From Scolanthus callimorphus (taxonomy: Eukaryota; Cnidaria; Anthozoa; Actiniaria; Edwardsiidae), in assembly GCA_033964015.1 (NCBI GenBank), contig CM066914.1, positions 20,061,023 to 20,125,022 on the forward strand: a DNA stretch of 64,000 nt. The letters are read 5' to 3'. The notes below the pieces were generated by a model that saw nothing but the letters and a program-made list of their open reading frames with translations, had not been told where the DNA came from and made no database searches. Below, piece by piece: positions 44,501 to 53,223 of the stretch (positions are counted from its first letter, which is position 1; each line of letters opens with the position of its first letter). The translations under genes and the position numbers were made by a program.

Positions 44501-47500
44501 CTTGGCTAGTGGTTCCACCCCTTTCAAAGAGAAAAAGCAAATCTTATCGCAAAAAGGGGGTGGGTTTGTCCAAGACCTGCTCGTCCCTATTTTGGCATTG
44601 CTGCTCTGACGGTATAAATACAAGTCACGTTTGATGATCAAATCATTTGTCGTGGCTTTCACAATGAAACGTTCACTGGACTCAGATAGCGATATGTCTA
44701 GCGATGACGAGGGTGAACACGAGGAGAACAAAGAAGAGCCTCGAATCAAAGATGTGTTGAATCAGATGTCAAATGTTGTTCCGTATCAAGATGCCCGAGA
44801 CCTACTGCATAGTATAGCCACCTCTAAGGACATTTTGTTTTGGTCGCCTAACGGGGAAATGATTCGCCGCAAACGAAGAATACCAAACACACTTATTGCT
44901 GATCTTGTAGAATTTGTATTACTTCCTTTCAACAAAGATATATCACCTCCAAGAGGTTTCAAGACTTTTCTCGAAGGTCTAGCAGAATTAGGAATTGATA
45001 AGAGATTAATCCGTAACAAAGGAGCTTTGAATGATGTAGTTACCTATGAAAGCAAAGAGAAGCAAAACGAGTGGTCCAGCGATGATGAACCGAAGAGAGT
45101 GATGAAGAAACTGACCAATCTAGTAACAATGACGAAGCGGAACAATCTAGCAATGAGGAAACTGACCAATCCAGTGACGAGACTCAAGAAGGAAAAGGAC
45201 TCTCGGGTGACATGAAAAGAAAGTTGATGGTTTATGCAGTCATTGTGACGGAAACAACTCATATCGCATCGACATGCTGTCTGTGGAAAGTGTTTATGGC
45301 AAGATACAATCCCCGGATGTTATGAAAAAGATAGTCTCTACCAATGTCCCGTTTGTCGAAAGGAATACCCCATGGGAAAATCTTGGAAGGGGTCTTTTCT
45401 GCGGTGTAATGATTGTATGGTGGGATCGTATTACAACAAGAAAAAAGATGAATGGAAAACTCTACCCCAAGTCAAGAATAATAGTGAACAAACTCAAGAA
45501 CTGTAACCAATTTATTAATCGTAATAAAGCGTTTTACACTATAAACACGTGTCCCTTCCTTTTCTGACTTGACAGTGGCAGGTGGTGTCAACCCAGTTTT
45601 TGGCTACTTTTCTTTGGGGATTCCTTTATCTTTCGTTTTTCTTTGTCAACCAGCAGTTTCATACGGTAAAACATCTTGAGCCATCCATCGATATCATGTT
45701 TTTTCCTCAACAAACTAATCTGGTCAAGTTTTCCACACATTGCCTCATACTGTATGCAAGGATTTGGTGGACCACCCCAATGCGTGTAGTCATAGCACCT
45801 CATGCTTGCGTTTAGTTCCTTTAAGATATCCGCCAGACTGTCAACAAATCTTGAGGGTCGTAAGAGTAGGTAGCGTTTGTGTCACGCGTTGAAAATCAAA
45901 CTCTGTGAGTCTTGGTGGGTGCACTCCGACCTCTTCATACTTTTGAACGATTCGAGCTACTTTTCCAGAAGGCATTTCCTCCCCAGAGTGAAAAGTCCAC
46001 AAATTCAATCCAGTTGGTACTGGGTTCGGTTCTTTTTCTTTTATACGTTCACCAAACAGTCCACCGTTGTTACTCGCGCCAAAACAACCTCGGTTTAAAT
46101 GTGCAGCACCAAACCTGTAAGGGGTAGAAGTTGTTTCTTGGATGGACTTTCGAGCGACCAATCAGAAGCTGACATCGAAATCCACTTGGGCAATTTCCTC
46201 TTTTTTGTTTGGGACTTATTTAACTGTCTTCTGATGGATCGATTGGCAACGCGGAGTCGAGATCCTTTTCATCACTTTTGACCGCCATTTTGTCTTCACT
46301 GCTTGTATCGTTCTTCACCGTATTCTTCATCTCGCTTGTCTTTTCTTGAACTTCGTTCGATCTGGATGGTTGGGCTTGAATGACTGGAGCCACAGGAGCT
46401 CTGCTTATATAGACTCTGAGAACAATAGGTCGATAAACAATGACACCATTCTTAAAATAGACGACCGCGTGGAAAACCGCAGCCACGTGTTGAACACAAA
46501 GGAACACCTGTGTCAACAATCTTAATATATTCCTCCGCAGTAAAGAACAAAGAACACCTGTGTCAACAATAAACCACAACCTCATTAATTCCGCGTGGGG
46601 ACGCTCATTAATTCCTCCGCAATAAAGAACAAAAGAACACCTGTGTCAACAATAAACCGCAAGCTCATTAATTCCGCGTGGGGACGCTCATTAATTCAAC
46701 CGCGACGCTCATTATGTATTCCTGCCGAAAATTAGTATTCCTGCCGAAAAATAAGGCTAATTCCATACCTACTATACTACTGGGCTACGAACGTGATTCA
46801 CTGCACGTGATCACATCGTAGTTAAAAAATGTTGAACGATGGCGCCCAATCGACTAGCTGTGTCTACATCTTGTTGCAACCCAATTTAGATCATGTGATG
46901 ATTCCTTTTATTTGGGTGATTACAATTGTCAATTGTTTCTCACTCGGCAAATTGCACGAGTGCATGTGCAGAACTAACAAAAATTACCACCCAAAGGAAT
47001 TATCACATGATCTGAATTGGGTGGCAACAAGATGTAAAACACCGTTTGATCCCGGTATGCCAGCATTGCGTACTCGCATAGTATAAAGAAAACCAGTCAT
47101 TTTTCAAACATTTTACGATGCGCATTTTACCGTTGGTAGTTTCTCGCCACGACACAGCCTCTTATAAATATCTCTCTCCACGTGCCAATTAAAGTTCTCG
47201 TACACCTCCATAGGCAAGCGCGACTCCATCCATCTGAATGTGGGCTCCTTTTTTTTCTTTTCTGTTTTGTTTTCTTGGTATTTTTCCTTGTTTTGTTCAA
47301 GCTCCTTGTGGAAGAAGATAGCATTACTGAGTGCCCGCTCGTTATGTGGATCTAGAAAAAAGTAGTCAGGAGAGTCAATTACTAAGAGTGAAGATCTCCC
47401 ATATTAGGTCCTTCACGTCAGCGTCAGAAAATTACACATCTTATCCATCAAATTGAACACTTGCAGTTATCCAGCTTGCATACGTAATGGCTTATTGTCT

Positions 47501-50500
47501 TTTTTTAAACCGCATTGGGGGGTTGAGGACCTACGAAAAATTTTCCAGGGGAGAGTGCTTTGGTCTCTGGAAATTCCACGGGAGGGTGTGTGTCTGGCGC
47601 TTGGAAATTCCAAGGGGTAAAAATGTGACTTTCCAGGGACATTTTTTATCCCAAATAGTGCAGTACAAAATTTTCAATACAAAAATAGTGCAGTACAAAA
47701 ATTTTCCCAAATGGAAATTCCAGGGGAGGGGGTCCTTTATGAGGCAGGAAATTCCAGGGGAGGGGATCTGATTCACGAGTGGAAATTCCAGGGAGGGGGT
47801 CTTTTTAAGGGAGGTCCTCAACCCCACCGGTGCGGTTTAAAATGCAATCAGCCAATATGAGCATCCGCAAGTCATACGTGTGAAATGCAACAACTGGTAG
47901 TTCACAGGAAATTTTTGCAGAAACCCAATCATGGGAAAAGCTGCATGGTAGAAGAATGGAAGTGTTCGGATTTCCCACGCCTATTCATGCGAACGAAATC
48001 CGAACGAAAAGTCAGCTTTTCCATGATTGGGTTTCTGCAGAAATTTTCTGTGTCTATAGCGGGAAACTTAAACTTAAACTGAACTAATAAAGGAAAACAA
48101 CACAGATTGATGAAGAAGTTGACTATAAAAAATTCCTTACTGATTTTGAGCAGATCCAACGTATGATTAAGTGCCTTGTGAACTTCACCATTCTGGAATA
48201 GAAAATATTGTAGATAAGATTCGAGCTTGTCCTATTTGCGAACCATTCCCCGCCCCCATGCTTTGTTAATACGCTAGCCCTGACTTCCCGACGCCAACAA
48301 AATAAAAGTTTGTCTGTATTGTCTTCTGACTTGTTTATAACATTAAATTCCCGGGTAAAAGAAGATAGTTTGCAAAGCTTTGCACTTTAGAACTCCCATT
48401 GTCAATCCTCACGAACTGAACTCAGCATAAGCGAGATGTACTCACCCCTCTAAAAGATACCAAAAAGAGCGTGGCTCAAATAATTTTTTACCCTAAAAGA
48501 TACCCATCAAGAAATTTCCGTCTTTGATTGAGACGCTGCCTTCGATGTCTAATTTATCGTCTTGTCAACAAGTACTCTCTCTTTCTTGAAGGTTCGCCGC
48601 TGTGTCAGAGCCCTAAACGATACCATCTCCCTTAAAGTTTATTGCAGATCAAGGACCCCTAAAAGAGACCAATACCGTGATTTTAACCCCTAAAGATACG
48701 ACGACCATCCCCGACTCGCTTGGGGTACTCACTCTGAACTCAGCATAAGCAAGATGATCCAGCACGTCAGTCTTATTAGGCGGTTGGACATCCTTCTTGA
48801 CTCCGAGATCCATCAGTCTTATGGTCTCCTCCATCCATTCCTGGCAGGATGGGAAATCCTCATCCAAGTAGGACTGTCTCCCGATCTTATACGTATCCCG
48901 CGGACCTAGGAGGAAACCCGAAGGGGGCTTATACCCAAACCGACCCTCAGAGAAGTCTTTGGGCTTGAGGAGGTACACTTCTTGGAGCCGTTTGATGGCA
49001 GTTATGGCGCCCTTGAGGTCTTCTTCCTTTGGAAACTGGATTTTCCATTTGGCGATTTTGTCGAGGAGTATACCTTCAAGGAAACAAGAGCCACCAAGAG
49101 GTCAAAACAACGGCACTGCTTCTCATGGGGATCCCGAGACACATGAATTTATTTTCGGCATTTACGAGAGTGTTGTTTTAACCTTTTGTTCTCTCCGGTC
49201 ACGTGACCTTTTGGATCTCTTATTATTCGTTTCTTGGCGTCTCGTTGTCACTTGACGCCAACCAGCAAACCTAACAACTCAATCACTTCCTATAGACAAA
49301 TAATATTCACTGTAACAGGTAACACAACAACAACAAATCTGGACTGTTATTTAAGTGCCCCCCAGTTTTTGGAGGTTTGCAACCGGGTCCGGGTTTTATT
49401 GTTACGGCTCCCGTGTAGCTTATCATTGTGTGAGTAAGAGAAACGAGTACTGAAAAGGCTAGGACATTTTTTAAATCTCTTTTTATCATTGAGATATACT
49501 AAAATAATTTATGAAAGACACGAGCCGAAGGCGAGTGTCTTTCAAGTTTTATCAGTTCGACCAACATTCCCTCGCATTCCCCGAGTGTTTGTAAGAAACC
49601 AGAGAGCACGCAGAAAGTATTTTTATTGCTTTTAGAAAATAACATACACACGCGCGACAGCGTTGCGTGACAATCGTGTTTCTCAGGTCTCTTACAAACA
49701 CGCTTTTTAACCAATCAGAATGCGCACATTCATAATATAACATAGCTGTTATTTCTAAATAATTTATTGACCTGCATTGTTGTAAAGTAGTGTTTCTAAT
49801 AAATTCGCTCTTTGCTGGCTGGCTTTCCTCCACATTGTTGTCACTGTTTTCTCTTTTTGTGTAGAAAATAAATGTTTTCTATTCGTCTGAGCGCAGCGAA
49901 AGAGAATAGAAAGGGAATTTCTGCAGAAACCCATCAATGGGAAAAGCTGAATTTCAAAGGCACACACATGGATAGCCATGGGAAATCCAAACACTTCCAT
50001 TCTTCTACCATGGGAAATTCAGCTTTTCCAATGGATGGGTTTCTGCAGAAATTCCCTATCTAGACAAACCAACTTTTCGATTTTTCCCGAAAATCCGATG
50101 TTTAACTGCAAATTTCTCTGCCCGGGTTACAAAACTACAGTCATATGAAATCCGCTCTATTTGCTACGTTCGATTATGCGTAATTCACTCATCACAAATG
50201 CGTGACAGTATTCCCAAATGTTTTCCTAGCATTTGATAAGCTGTCAGTAGGTATAATTACAAGTCTTGGCTTGGAGAAATAAAAACCTTCTTCGCATTCG
50301 AGGTATGTATCAACCTTTTGGCAAAAACACAGTAAGTGCATTACTCTGCGGGCTATGCCTCATTCCGCCGCCATTTTGACAGCCTAGCATTTCAAAGGCC
50401 TCATGGAAGCAATAGGTCACCTTACTACACGAAATCCGCGGTAAACCTGATTGATGCTAGTATTGTTGTCATGTCAGGTACGTAGCTACCTGTACGCATT

Positions 50501-53223
50501 TGCGTACCTATGTGAAGCACACAATACAATAAATGTACTGCACAAAATGGGAGTTGAGCATGAAAACAACGCAGTGGCACTTGGCTAAACGCCTGCATTT
50601 CATATTAGTATAGGAAATCATACGACTTCGAGTTCAATTCGGAATTTATTTGCACGAGTGGGTTTTTCAAAAAGTATCAAAATTGCACGAGCCACAGGCG
50701 AGTGCAATTTGAGCTTTTAAAAACCCACGAGTGTAAATAAATTCCAAATTGAACGAGAAAAGTCGTATGATTTCCTTTTAATAATACACATGAAAAAATT
50801 TCCAGGGAGTCATTCACAAATCTGCTTACAAGCTGAACAAGCCGCACGCATTTTTCCTTGATTGAAATCTGGACCAAAACCTGACAGAATTTGAGCATGA
50901 ACAAAAACCAAAGTTACCATAATATAGCTCTATGTTATCAAAATATTTTAGCATTTCTAAAGAAAATTTGCATTTTGTTGACCATTCTTTGCACTTTGTT
51001 ACCTTTTTTGGCACTTTGTTGCCTAAAAACTGTACTGCTCTCAGCCAATCAGAATCCAGAGATTTTTTCATGTGTATTATTAGAAGGCAAATTACGTGTA
51101 GAAATCTCGAAATAACCAAATATTGCACTACATTCCCTAATTAAATCAGCCGATGGAAACATAAATTCTTAGTACTTATACATAGATTGTCGGATAAGAT
51201 TGGCCTCCTAGACATAATCCCAATATTCAAGTAGCTTTCAAACGGCTCACAGTATGCAAACTAGTATTTTCTCGCTCATCAGGGCCGGGCACTCAAACAC
51301 CCAACTGAGCCAATAGAAATAAACAGCAGGGAACGCGGGCGTATTAGATTTTTTATACAGCTCGCGTTGATGATCACGAAAGTTCTTCTAACCGTTCGCA
51401 GTGACACGCGCGATATAGATAGACATCTTGCAACTACAAAGCGCGTTTTCTCCGTTTCGAAGACAACGCACGCCATCGTCGTTCGTCGACACTTGCGCCA
51501 AGGAGCGTGCGTTGTCATGGAATCGTTACAGCTGTTTTGAGTATTCTGCGAAATCTTGCGTTCGACTTCCAATGGCGTTCTAGCTTCCGTCAATCAAACT
51601 CTCAGGTCTAATTTGAATCTTAGCCTACCGTAAGTTAGGCCATTTGTTTAGAAAAAGATAGTAAAAGATGCTGTGTGTTGGAGCATTTCACTAGGATGGC
51701 AAGTAACTGATTTCTTTGTATTTCAAAGAGTTTCAAAGTTTGATAGACGGAAGCCAGAAAGCGGTTTGACGGTTGGAAAAAGATCTCAAGAGTTCGCAGA
51801 ATACTCAAACAGTTTTCTCGCAAAAGCGCACGTGTTTGATACTGGGAAGGGTTTTATCGTTGCCTTGATAGCTCCTGCAATCGTGGGTTCCAGATCCAAT
51901 TTTAGCAAACGATCTATCGAATATTGTTTAATTATGTTATTTTCCGGCTTGGAGGGTTCGGATTGTGACTAAAAACCGTGACCGACGTCTTGAAAATATT
52001 GACCGAGGACGCCAAGGTCGAAGACGGTATTTTCAAGGCCGAGGTCACCATATTTCATGACCCAAATCGACCCCAAGCTGGGTAAAAAATAAATTCATGA
52101 AACTTCCTCAAAAAATCGCGCGCGCTTCAAGTCAGTCTTGAATCAGAGCACGCGATTTGAACGATTCTGAACCTCTGAAAAATTCCCTTTTGATCAATGA
52201 CATCTAATTATTGTCCACATTGTTATTCTTGTTATACCTACTTTTTGCCTCTAGTAAGCTGCATACAACACACGCTATCGTGGGAGAGGGAAGTAATCGA
52301 TCGCATCGTTTATTGTCACACATAACACCACGGTGGTATCTTTGTTTTTCTTTTTAATATTTGACGAAAGAAAGGGATATTATTACTTTGTCAACATACT
52401 AATATCTGCTTTGGATAATAACCATATAGTGATTCAGCAGTTATGAAAGCTTTTACTCCTTGTCTTTGAAGATTATCATTGCTAATATGGAGGTTAATTG
52501 TGATCGATCAACAGCTGGGCGTGTTTCTTCTTGCTGTTAGGTTTTATATTATTTAGCAATTTTAGAATTAAGAATTTTAAAAAGTAATAATAATTAAAAC
52601 AAGATTTACTTAGAAACCTGGCAACAACTGTAACGTCTACTCACACGGAATAAATGCACAGTTAATCAATGCAAAACCTATTTGAGACGTGTTTTTTATA
52701 GTCCTACCGAGAAAAGTTGCTTTGAACATTTGTGTGTGATTTAAACCATCCCAGGTATCGCATGTCATATCACTGTCTGGCATGTGTCACGCAATCCTCG
52801 CACTAATATAGCAACGACGTATATCACGCAACGAATCTCACAAATCATAGCAAATCAAAGCACAATAAACATACCTTCATAATCACTTTCTTCTCCAACT
52901 ATTTTCTCAACTTGCGGCCATTCGTTCACAAATCTTTTGATCATTAAATAAGAGTTAACGGGATGACCCACGAACGAACCTTCGGGGCCGTCAGCGATCG
53001 AAGAATCCACTGCTCTCTTGACTTCACTGGCAAAGTGTTTTAAAACATTCAATCTCTTTTCTTGCTCCGCGATGTAATCATTTAGGGCATCGTTAAGCTC
53101 GAACTCAATGCTGCTGATTCTTTGCATGTGCGAATACGCAGAATATATCTCTGCTACAACAGTAACTCTGACAAAGCAGTAGAAAAGTACTAGAACAGTC
53201 CAGCGTGATACTACGAACACCAT
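35447..53223 (-). CDS. P4HA: Gene C: prolyl 4-hydroxylase alpha subunit (11 visible exons)
   Basis: Exons on the minus strand: 53223-52875, 49073-48733, 48192-48141, 47351-47131, 39493-39323, 38434-38332, 38126-38073, 37869-37804, 37345-37277, 36380-36284 and 35517-35447. The product hydroxylates proline in procollagen in the ER lumen, using Fe(II), 2-oxoglutarate and ascorbate, with PDI as beta subunit. Visible: signal peptide, N-terminal dimer region (GHPVNSYLMIKR), substrate-binding helical repeats, and the double-stranded beta-helix with the iron ligands H-x-D (QYDPHFDF) and distal His plus the 2-oxoglutarate lysine (RTRHAGCPVLSGTKW). About 530 residues, the usual family size. The exon equivalent to RATV...YRISKS, expected between 39323 and 38434, was not found, and phases there do not join (0 then 2). 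All other junctions agree. A Polinton-like element lies in intron 4. Confidence 0.93.
36284..36380 (-). CDS. P4HA: Gene C exon: distal iron histidine and 2-oxoglutarate lysine
   Basis: It encodes GDAIFWHNLLRSGRGDFRTR and HAGCPVLSGTKW. The His after RTR is the third iron ligand and the Lys of TKW binds 2-oxoglutarate; both are intact. Donor GTGGG|GTAAGT, phase 1. Confidence 0.94.
36490..36830. repeat. Palindromic interspersed repeat in gene C
   Basis: CTTGACCCAGATCTGGTCAA and TTGACCAGATCTGGGTCAAA face each other, and the outer parts relate to 22030-22275. It lies in the intron between exons 37277 and 36380. Confidence 0.6.
36781..36999. repeat. Tandem duplication, 112-bp period
   Basis: The segment beginning GGCTTGAGCGCACAGACGCC and ending GCAGGGAACACGAACT occurs twice, starting at 36781 and 36893, with no difference seen. 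It is recent by appearance. Confidence 0.9.
37277..37345 (-). CDS. P4HA: Gene C exon: SGGATVFP strand
   Basis: It encodes MSQVESGGATVFPYIGARIL and PQK. GGATVFP is a hallmark of the catalytic fold. 69 nt, phase 0 at both ends. Confidence 0.93.
37804..37869 (-). CDS. P4HA: Gene C exon: GTGNRIAT strand
   Basis: It encodes DLENSSLGQLGTGNRIATVL and VW. Acceptor TATTGGCAG, donor TATGG|GTAAGT, 66 nt, phase 0. Confidence 0.92.
38073..38126 (-). CDS. P4HA: Gene C exon: HxD iron-binding motif
   Basis: A 54-nt exon encodes VQNYGLAGQYDPHFDFSR. His and Asp of HFD are the first two iron ligands. Phase 0 at both ends. Confidence 0.94.
38332..38434 (-). CDS. P4HA: Gene C exon: substrate-side helix before the iron site
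   Basis: It completes a split codon and encodes CWLSGREHGEVVASVERRIA and AMTKLDLETAEGFQ. It matches the SAWL...RI--LTGLD---AE-LQ block of the family. Acceptor TTTGTTCTCAG; the incoming phase 2 has no partner in the preceding visible exon. Confidence 0.9.
38946..39073. repeat. Long palindrome with CGAGGACGC apex
   Basis: Arms GGAACTCTAAAATTGGAC and GTCCAATTTGGAGTTCC flank the apex GAGGACGCAGGCCGA, and outer arms ATCCATGCTGTCCAATTAA and TTAATCGGACAAGCATGGAT also pair. It lies where the missing gene C exon would be expected. Confidence 0.75.
39323..39493 (-). CDS. P4HA: Gene C exon: start of the catalytic domain
   Basis: It encodes TVQNKRRLVCWHLKGNPLCV, IKHCRIERVFTQPDIVIFRN and IISEREIQEIKKISEPL. 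The block L-C----NP---I, then P-I--F-N-IS--EI--IK is the family pattern. 171 nt, phase 0. The frame upstream of the CTGCAG acceptor has a stop, supporting this boundary. Confidence 0.93.
40240..40245. repeat. Target-site duplication, left (GGGCTA)
   Basis: GGGCTA directly precedes the element end AGTAGTATAG and recurs right after the other end at 46782-46787. A 6-bp duplication is typical of Polintons/Mavericks. Confidence 0.85.
40615..40622 (+). promoter_or_regulatory. TATA box, left-arm gene 1
   Basis: CTATATAAGCAGAGCTCC lies about 80 bases upstream of the first good ATG (40697). The mirrored copy is at about 46405-46412 on the other strand. Confidence 0.6.
40697..41442 (+). pseudogene. 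Left-arm gene 1: hypothetical Polinton-type protein, one frame break
   Basis: The start is chosen at the first ATG after the TATA box. The protein begins MKNTVKNDTSSEDK, is lysine/acid rich, then has YRFGAAHLNRGCFGASNNGG, WTFHSGEEMPSGKVARIVQK, and after a break near 41180 the frame from 41182 gives CYDYTHWGGPPNPCIQYEAM and a basic C-end. The two frames overlap and the right arm breaks at the same junction in a different way. No known domain was recognised; function unknown. Confidence 0.65.
41500..41520. terminator. Overlapping poly(A) signals for two convergent genes
   Basis: CTTTATT (AATAAA on the minus strand) and TTAATAAATT (AATAAA on the plus strand) lie within about 20 bases, between the ends of the left-arm genes 1 and 2. 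The right arm has the mirror image near 45505-45530. Confidence 0.55.
41524..42386 (-). pseudogene. Left-arm gene 2: acidic, Cys-pair (zinc-ribbon-like) protein, one frame break
   Basis: The start MKRSLDSDSDMSSDDEGEHE is at 42386, after a TATA box at 42411-42420. The middle has IPNTLIADLVEFVLLPFNKD, then a Ser/Glu/Asp-rich linker and four cysteine pairs: CSHC, CGKC, CPVC and CNDC. These probably bind zinc. The frame breaks near 42190-42195, where the right arm stays open (ILFWSPNGE). Function unknown. Confidence 0.65.
42411..42420 (-). promoter_or_regulatory. TATA box, left-arm gene 2
   Basis: On the minus strand GGTATAAATAC lies about 25-35 bases upstream of the start codon region of gene 2, with a mirrored copy at about 44612-44621. 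Confidence 0.6.
42534..42734 (-). CDS. Left-arm gene 3: 66-residue hypothetical protein
   Basis: It starts MSRVVKNNLGFLQALCSCPP and contains ATPEQVHALTQITHNIGKGY and IPLSDEEF. Small proteins with this kind of L-x-x-CxP...HN-x-x-G pattern occur in cnidarian Polinton-like elements as far as I recall; this is memory, not a search. The frame is intact in both arms, and a TATA box (TTATATAAATAG) is just upstream. Confidence 0.65.
   Translation of the reverse strand: MSRVVKNNLGFLQALCSCPPHQRQYLLDTATPEQVHALTQITHNIGKGYIPLSDEEFSNIRRHGRT
42771..42780 (-). promoter_or_regulatory. TATA box, left-arm gene 3
   Basis: On the minus strand ATTATATAAATAG lies about 37 bases before the ATG at 42734, directly next to the minisatellite. 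It is mirrored at about 44250-44259. Confidence 0.6.
42783..43247. repeat. GC-rich minisatellite of the left arm
   Basis: An array of ACGCCCG(T/C)-based units such as CGCCCGTAGCGCCCGCAAGA and CGCCCGCTACAACGCCCGT. All six frames over it are open by composition only. Confidence 0.9.
43295..43736 (+). pseudogene. Central fragment resembling the N-terminal part of a Polinton DNA polymerase
   Basis: An open frame reads FGYLLRNNETGELQYHYTSR, DILEWVRQQRPNSKWVVDKV and YVSKLRGHPIGRGKNLPHYI, then, after a one-base break near 43637, NLCFFRALALHNGCTKKNLE. From memory this resembles the region before the catalytic polymerase domain of Polinton family B polymerases. It lacks the exonuclease and polymerase motifs and is cut at both ends by the arms. 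Confidence 0.5.
43784..44248. repeat. GC-rich minisatellite of the right arm
   Basis: Mirror image of 42783-43247, units such as GCGGGCGCTACGGGCGTTGT. Its unit order matches the left array in reverse, so the two have not diverged. Confidence 0.9.
44296..44496 (+). CDS. Right-arm gene 3: 66-residue hypothetical protein
   Basis: Identical in predicted sequence to the left-arm copy at 42534-42734, starting MSRVVKNNLGFLQALC. Intact. Confidence 0.65.
   Translation: MSRVVKNNLGFLQALCSCPPHQRQYLLDTATPEQVHALTQITHNIGKGYIPLSDEEFSNIRRHGRT
44664..45507 (+). pseudogene. Right-arm gene 2: acidic Cys-pair protein, two frame breaks
   Basis: It starts MKRSLDSDSDMSSDDEGEHE and stays open through ILFWSPNGE, where the left copy is broken. 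It then breaks near 45090 (GATGAACCG against GATGAAACCG in the left arm) and again near 45210 (GACATGAAAAG against GACATTGAAAAG). The Cys pairs are still encoded in another frame. Confidence 0.65.
45588..46330 (-). pseudogene. Right-arm gene 1: hypothetical protein, frame breaks
   Basis: Mirror of 40697-41442. It is broken near 45849 and also around 46140 and 46225 relative to the left arm, where stretches such as SMSASDWSLES and DKLNKSQTKKRK change frame. Confidence 0.6.
46782..46787. repeat. Target-site duplication, right (GGGCTA)
   Basis: GGGCTA follows the element end CTATACTACT and equals the left flank at 40240-40245. Confidence 0.85.
46861..47045. mobile_element. MITE with AACAAGATGT ends, copy 2
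   Basis: TCTACATCTTGTTGCAACCC at the left pairs with GGGTGGCAACAAGATGTA at the right, and TTAGATCATGTGATGATTCC pairs with GGAATTATCACATGATCTGA. It is related to 4594-4728 and lies 80 bases from the Polinton-type element. Confidence 0.75.
47131..47351 (-). CDS. P4HA: Gene C exon: end of the helical repeat region
   Basis: It encodes PHNERALSNAIFFHKELEQN, a Lys/Glu-rich run, then WHVERDIYKRLCRGEKLPT. LCRGE is strongly conserved just before the catalytic domain. Acceptor TTTTTTCTAG, donor ACG|GTAAAA (weak), phase 0. Confidence 0.9.
47507..47838. mobile_element. MITE with AAACCGCATTGGGG ends and GGAAATTCCAGGG repeats
   Basis: AAACCGCATTGGGGGGTTGA and the right end CAACCCCACCGGTGCGGTTT are inverted repeats including GAGGACCT/AGGTCCTC. 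TTTAAA-like sequence is at both borders. The inside repeats GGAAATTCCAGGGGAGGG several times. It is intronic in gene C. Confidence 0.8.
47903..48052. mobile_element. Palindromic MITE family M, copy 2
   Basis: Ends CACAGGAAATTTTTGCAGAA and TTTCTGCAGAAATTTTCTGTG; shares GTAGAAGAATGGAAGTGTTC with 8655-8831 and GGAAAAGCTG with the third copy. Confidence 0.85.
48141..48192 (-). CDS. P4HA: Gene C exon: small helical-repeat exon
   Basis: A 52-nt exon encodes NGEVHKALNHTLDLLKI, equivalent to the QGDL-KAL--T--LLEL helix of the peptide-binding repeats. Phase 0 in and 1 out fit its neighbours. Confidence 0.88.
48733..49073 (-). CDS. P4HA: Gene C exon: dimer region end and peptide-substrate-binding region
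   Basis: It encodes GILLDKIAKWKIQFPKEEDL, KGAITAIKRLQEVYLLKPKD, then RDTYKIGRQSYLDEDFPSCQ, EWMEETIRLMD and LDHLAYAEFR. These are the A-AL-RLQ-TY-L, G--AY----Y---W and VLDYL-YA blocks of the family. Phase 1 in, 0 out. Confidence 0.93.
49513..49543. repeat. Perfect hairpin with GAGCCGAAGGCGAG apex
   Basis: GAAAGACAC and GTGTCTTTC flank GAGCCGAAGGCGAG. The apex matches that of the longer palindrome at 50605-50785. Confidence 0.8.
49912..50057. mobile_element. Palindromic MITE family M, copy 3
   Basis: Ends AGGGAATTTCTGCAGAAACC and GGTTTCTGCAGAAATTCCCT; shares ATGGGAAAGCTGA-like and CATTCTTCTACCATGGG stretches with the other two copies. Confidence 0.85.
50605..50785. mobile_element. Long palindromic element
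   Basis: AGGAAATCATACGACTTCGA through TTTATTTGCACGAGTGGGTT is mirrored by AACCCACGAGTGTAAATAAA through AGTCGTATGATTTCCT. The apex is TTGCACGAGCCACAGGCGAGTGCAA. Nearly perfect arms over about 85 bp. Confidence 0.85.
51950..52080. repeat. Palindrome with CGAGGACGCC apex
   Basis: GTGACCGACGTCTTGAAAAT pairs with TATTTTCAAGGCCGAGGTCAC around GACCGAGGACGCCAAGGTC. Confidence 0.65.
52875..53223 (-). CDS. P4HA: Gene C first coding exon: signal peptide and dimerisation region
   Basis: The ATG at 53221-53223 starts MVFVVSRWTVLVLFYCFVRV, a signal peptide probably cleaved after VVA. The rest (YSAYSHMQRISSIEFELNDA, LNDYIAEQEKRLNVLKHFAS, FVGHPVNSYLMIKRFVNEWP) is the coiled dimer region of the family. Donor GAAG|GTATGT, phase 1. 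Confidence 0.93.

Larger units (their letters stand above)
40246..46781. mobile_element. Polinton/Maverick-type element with mirrored 3-kb arms (non-autonomous)
   Basis: Arms 40246-43294 and 43737-46781 are nearly perfect reverse complements; coordinates of mirrored points sum to about 87,030 throughout. Ends read AGTAGTATAGTAGGTATGG and its complement, with a GGGCTA duplication outside. Terminal AG and 6-bp duplications are Polinton features. Each arm holds three small frames with TATA boxes and a GC-rich minisatellite; the 442-bp centre is a fragment resembling the start of a Polinton polymerase. No integrase, packaging ATPase, protease or capsid gene is present, so it must have moved with help from a complete relative, or lost its middle after insertion. 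It lies in intron 4 of gene C. Such long arms are unusual, since Polinton terminal repeats are mostly under about 1 kb. Confidence 0.85.
43737..46781. repeat. Right arm of the Polinton-type element
   Basis: It is the reverse complement of the left arm with a net length difference of about 4 bases. It carries the same three genes in opposite orientation. Confidence 0.85.
49074..52874. other. Gene C first intron
   Basis: 3.8 kb with no exon recognised. It contains a hairpin at 49513-49543, family M MITE copy 3 (49912-50057), a palindrome (50605-50785), a partial repeat copy (51065-51165) and another palindrome (51950-52080). Confidence 0.7.

Noticed and set aside
51673..51972. 99-codon open frame in the first P4HA intron
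   Set aside because: No domain, no splice partners, and it overlaps the edge of a palindromic repeat; probably accidental.
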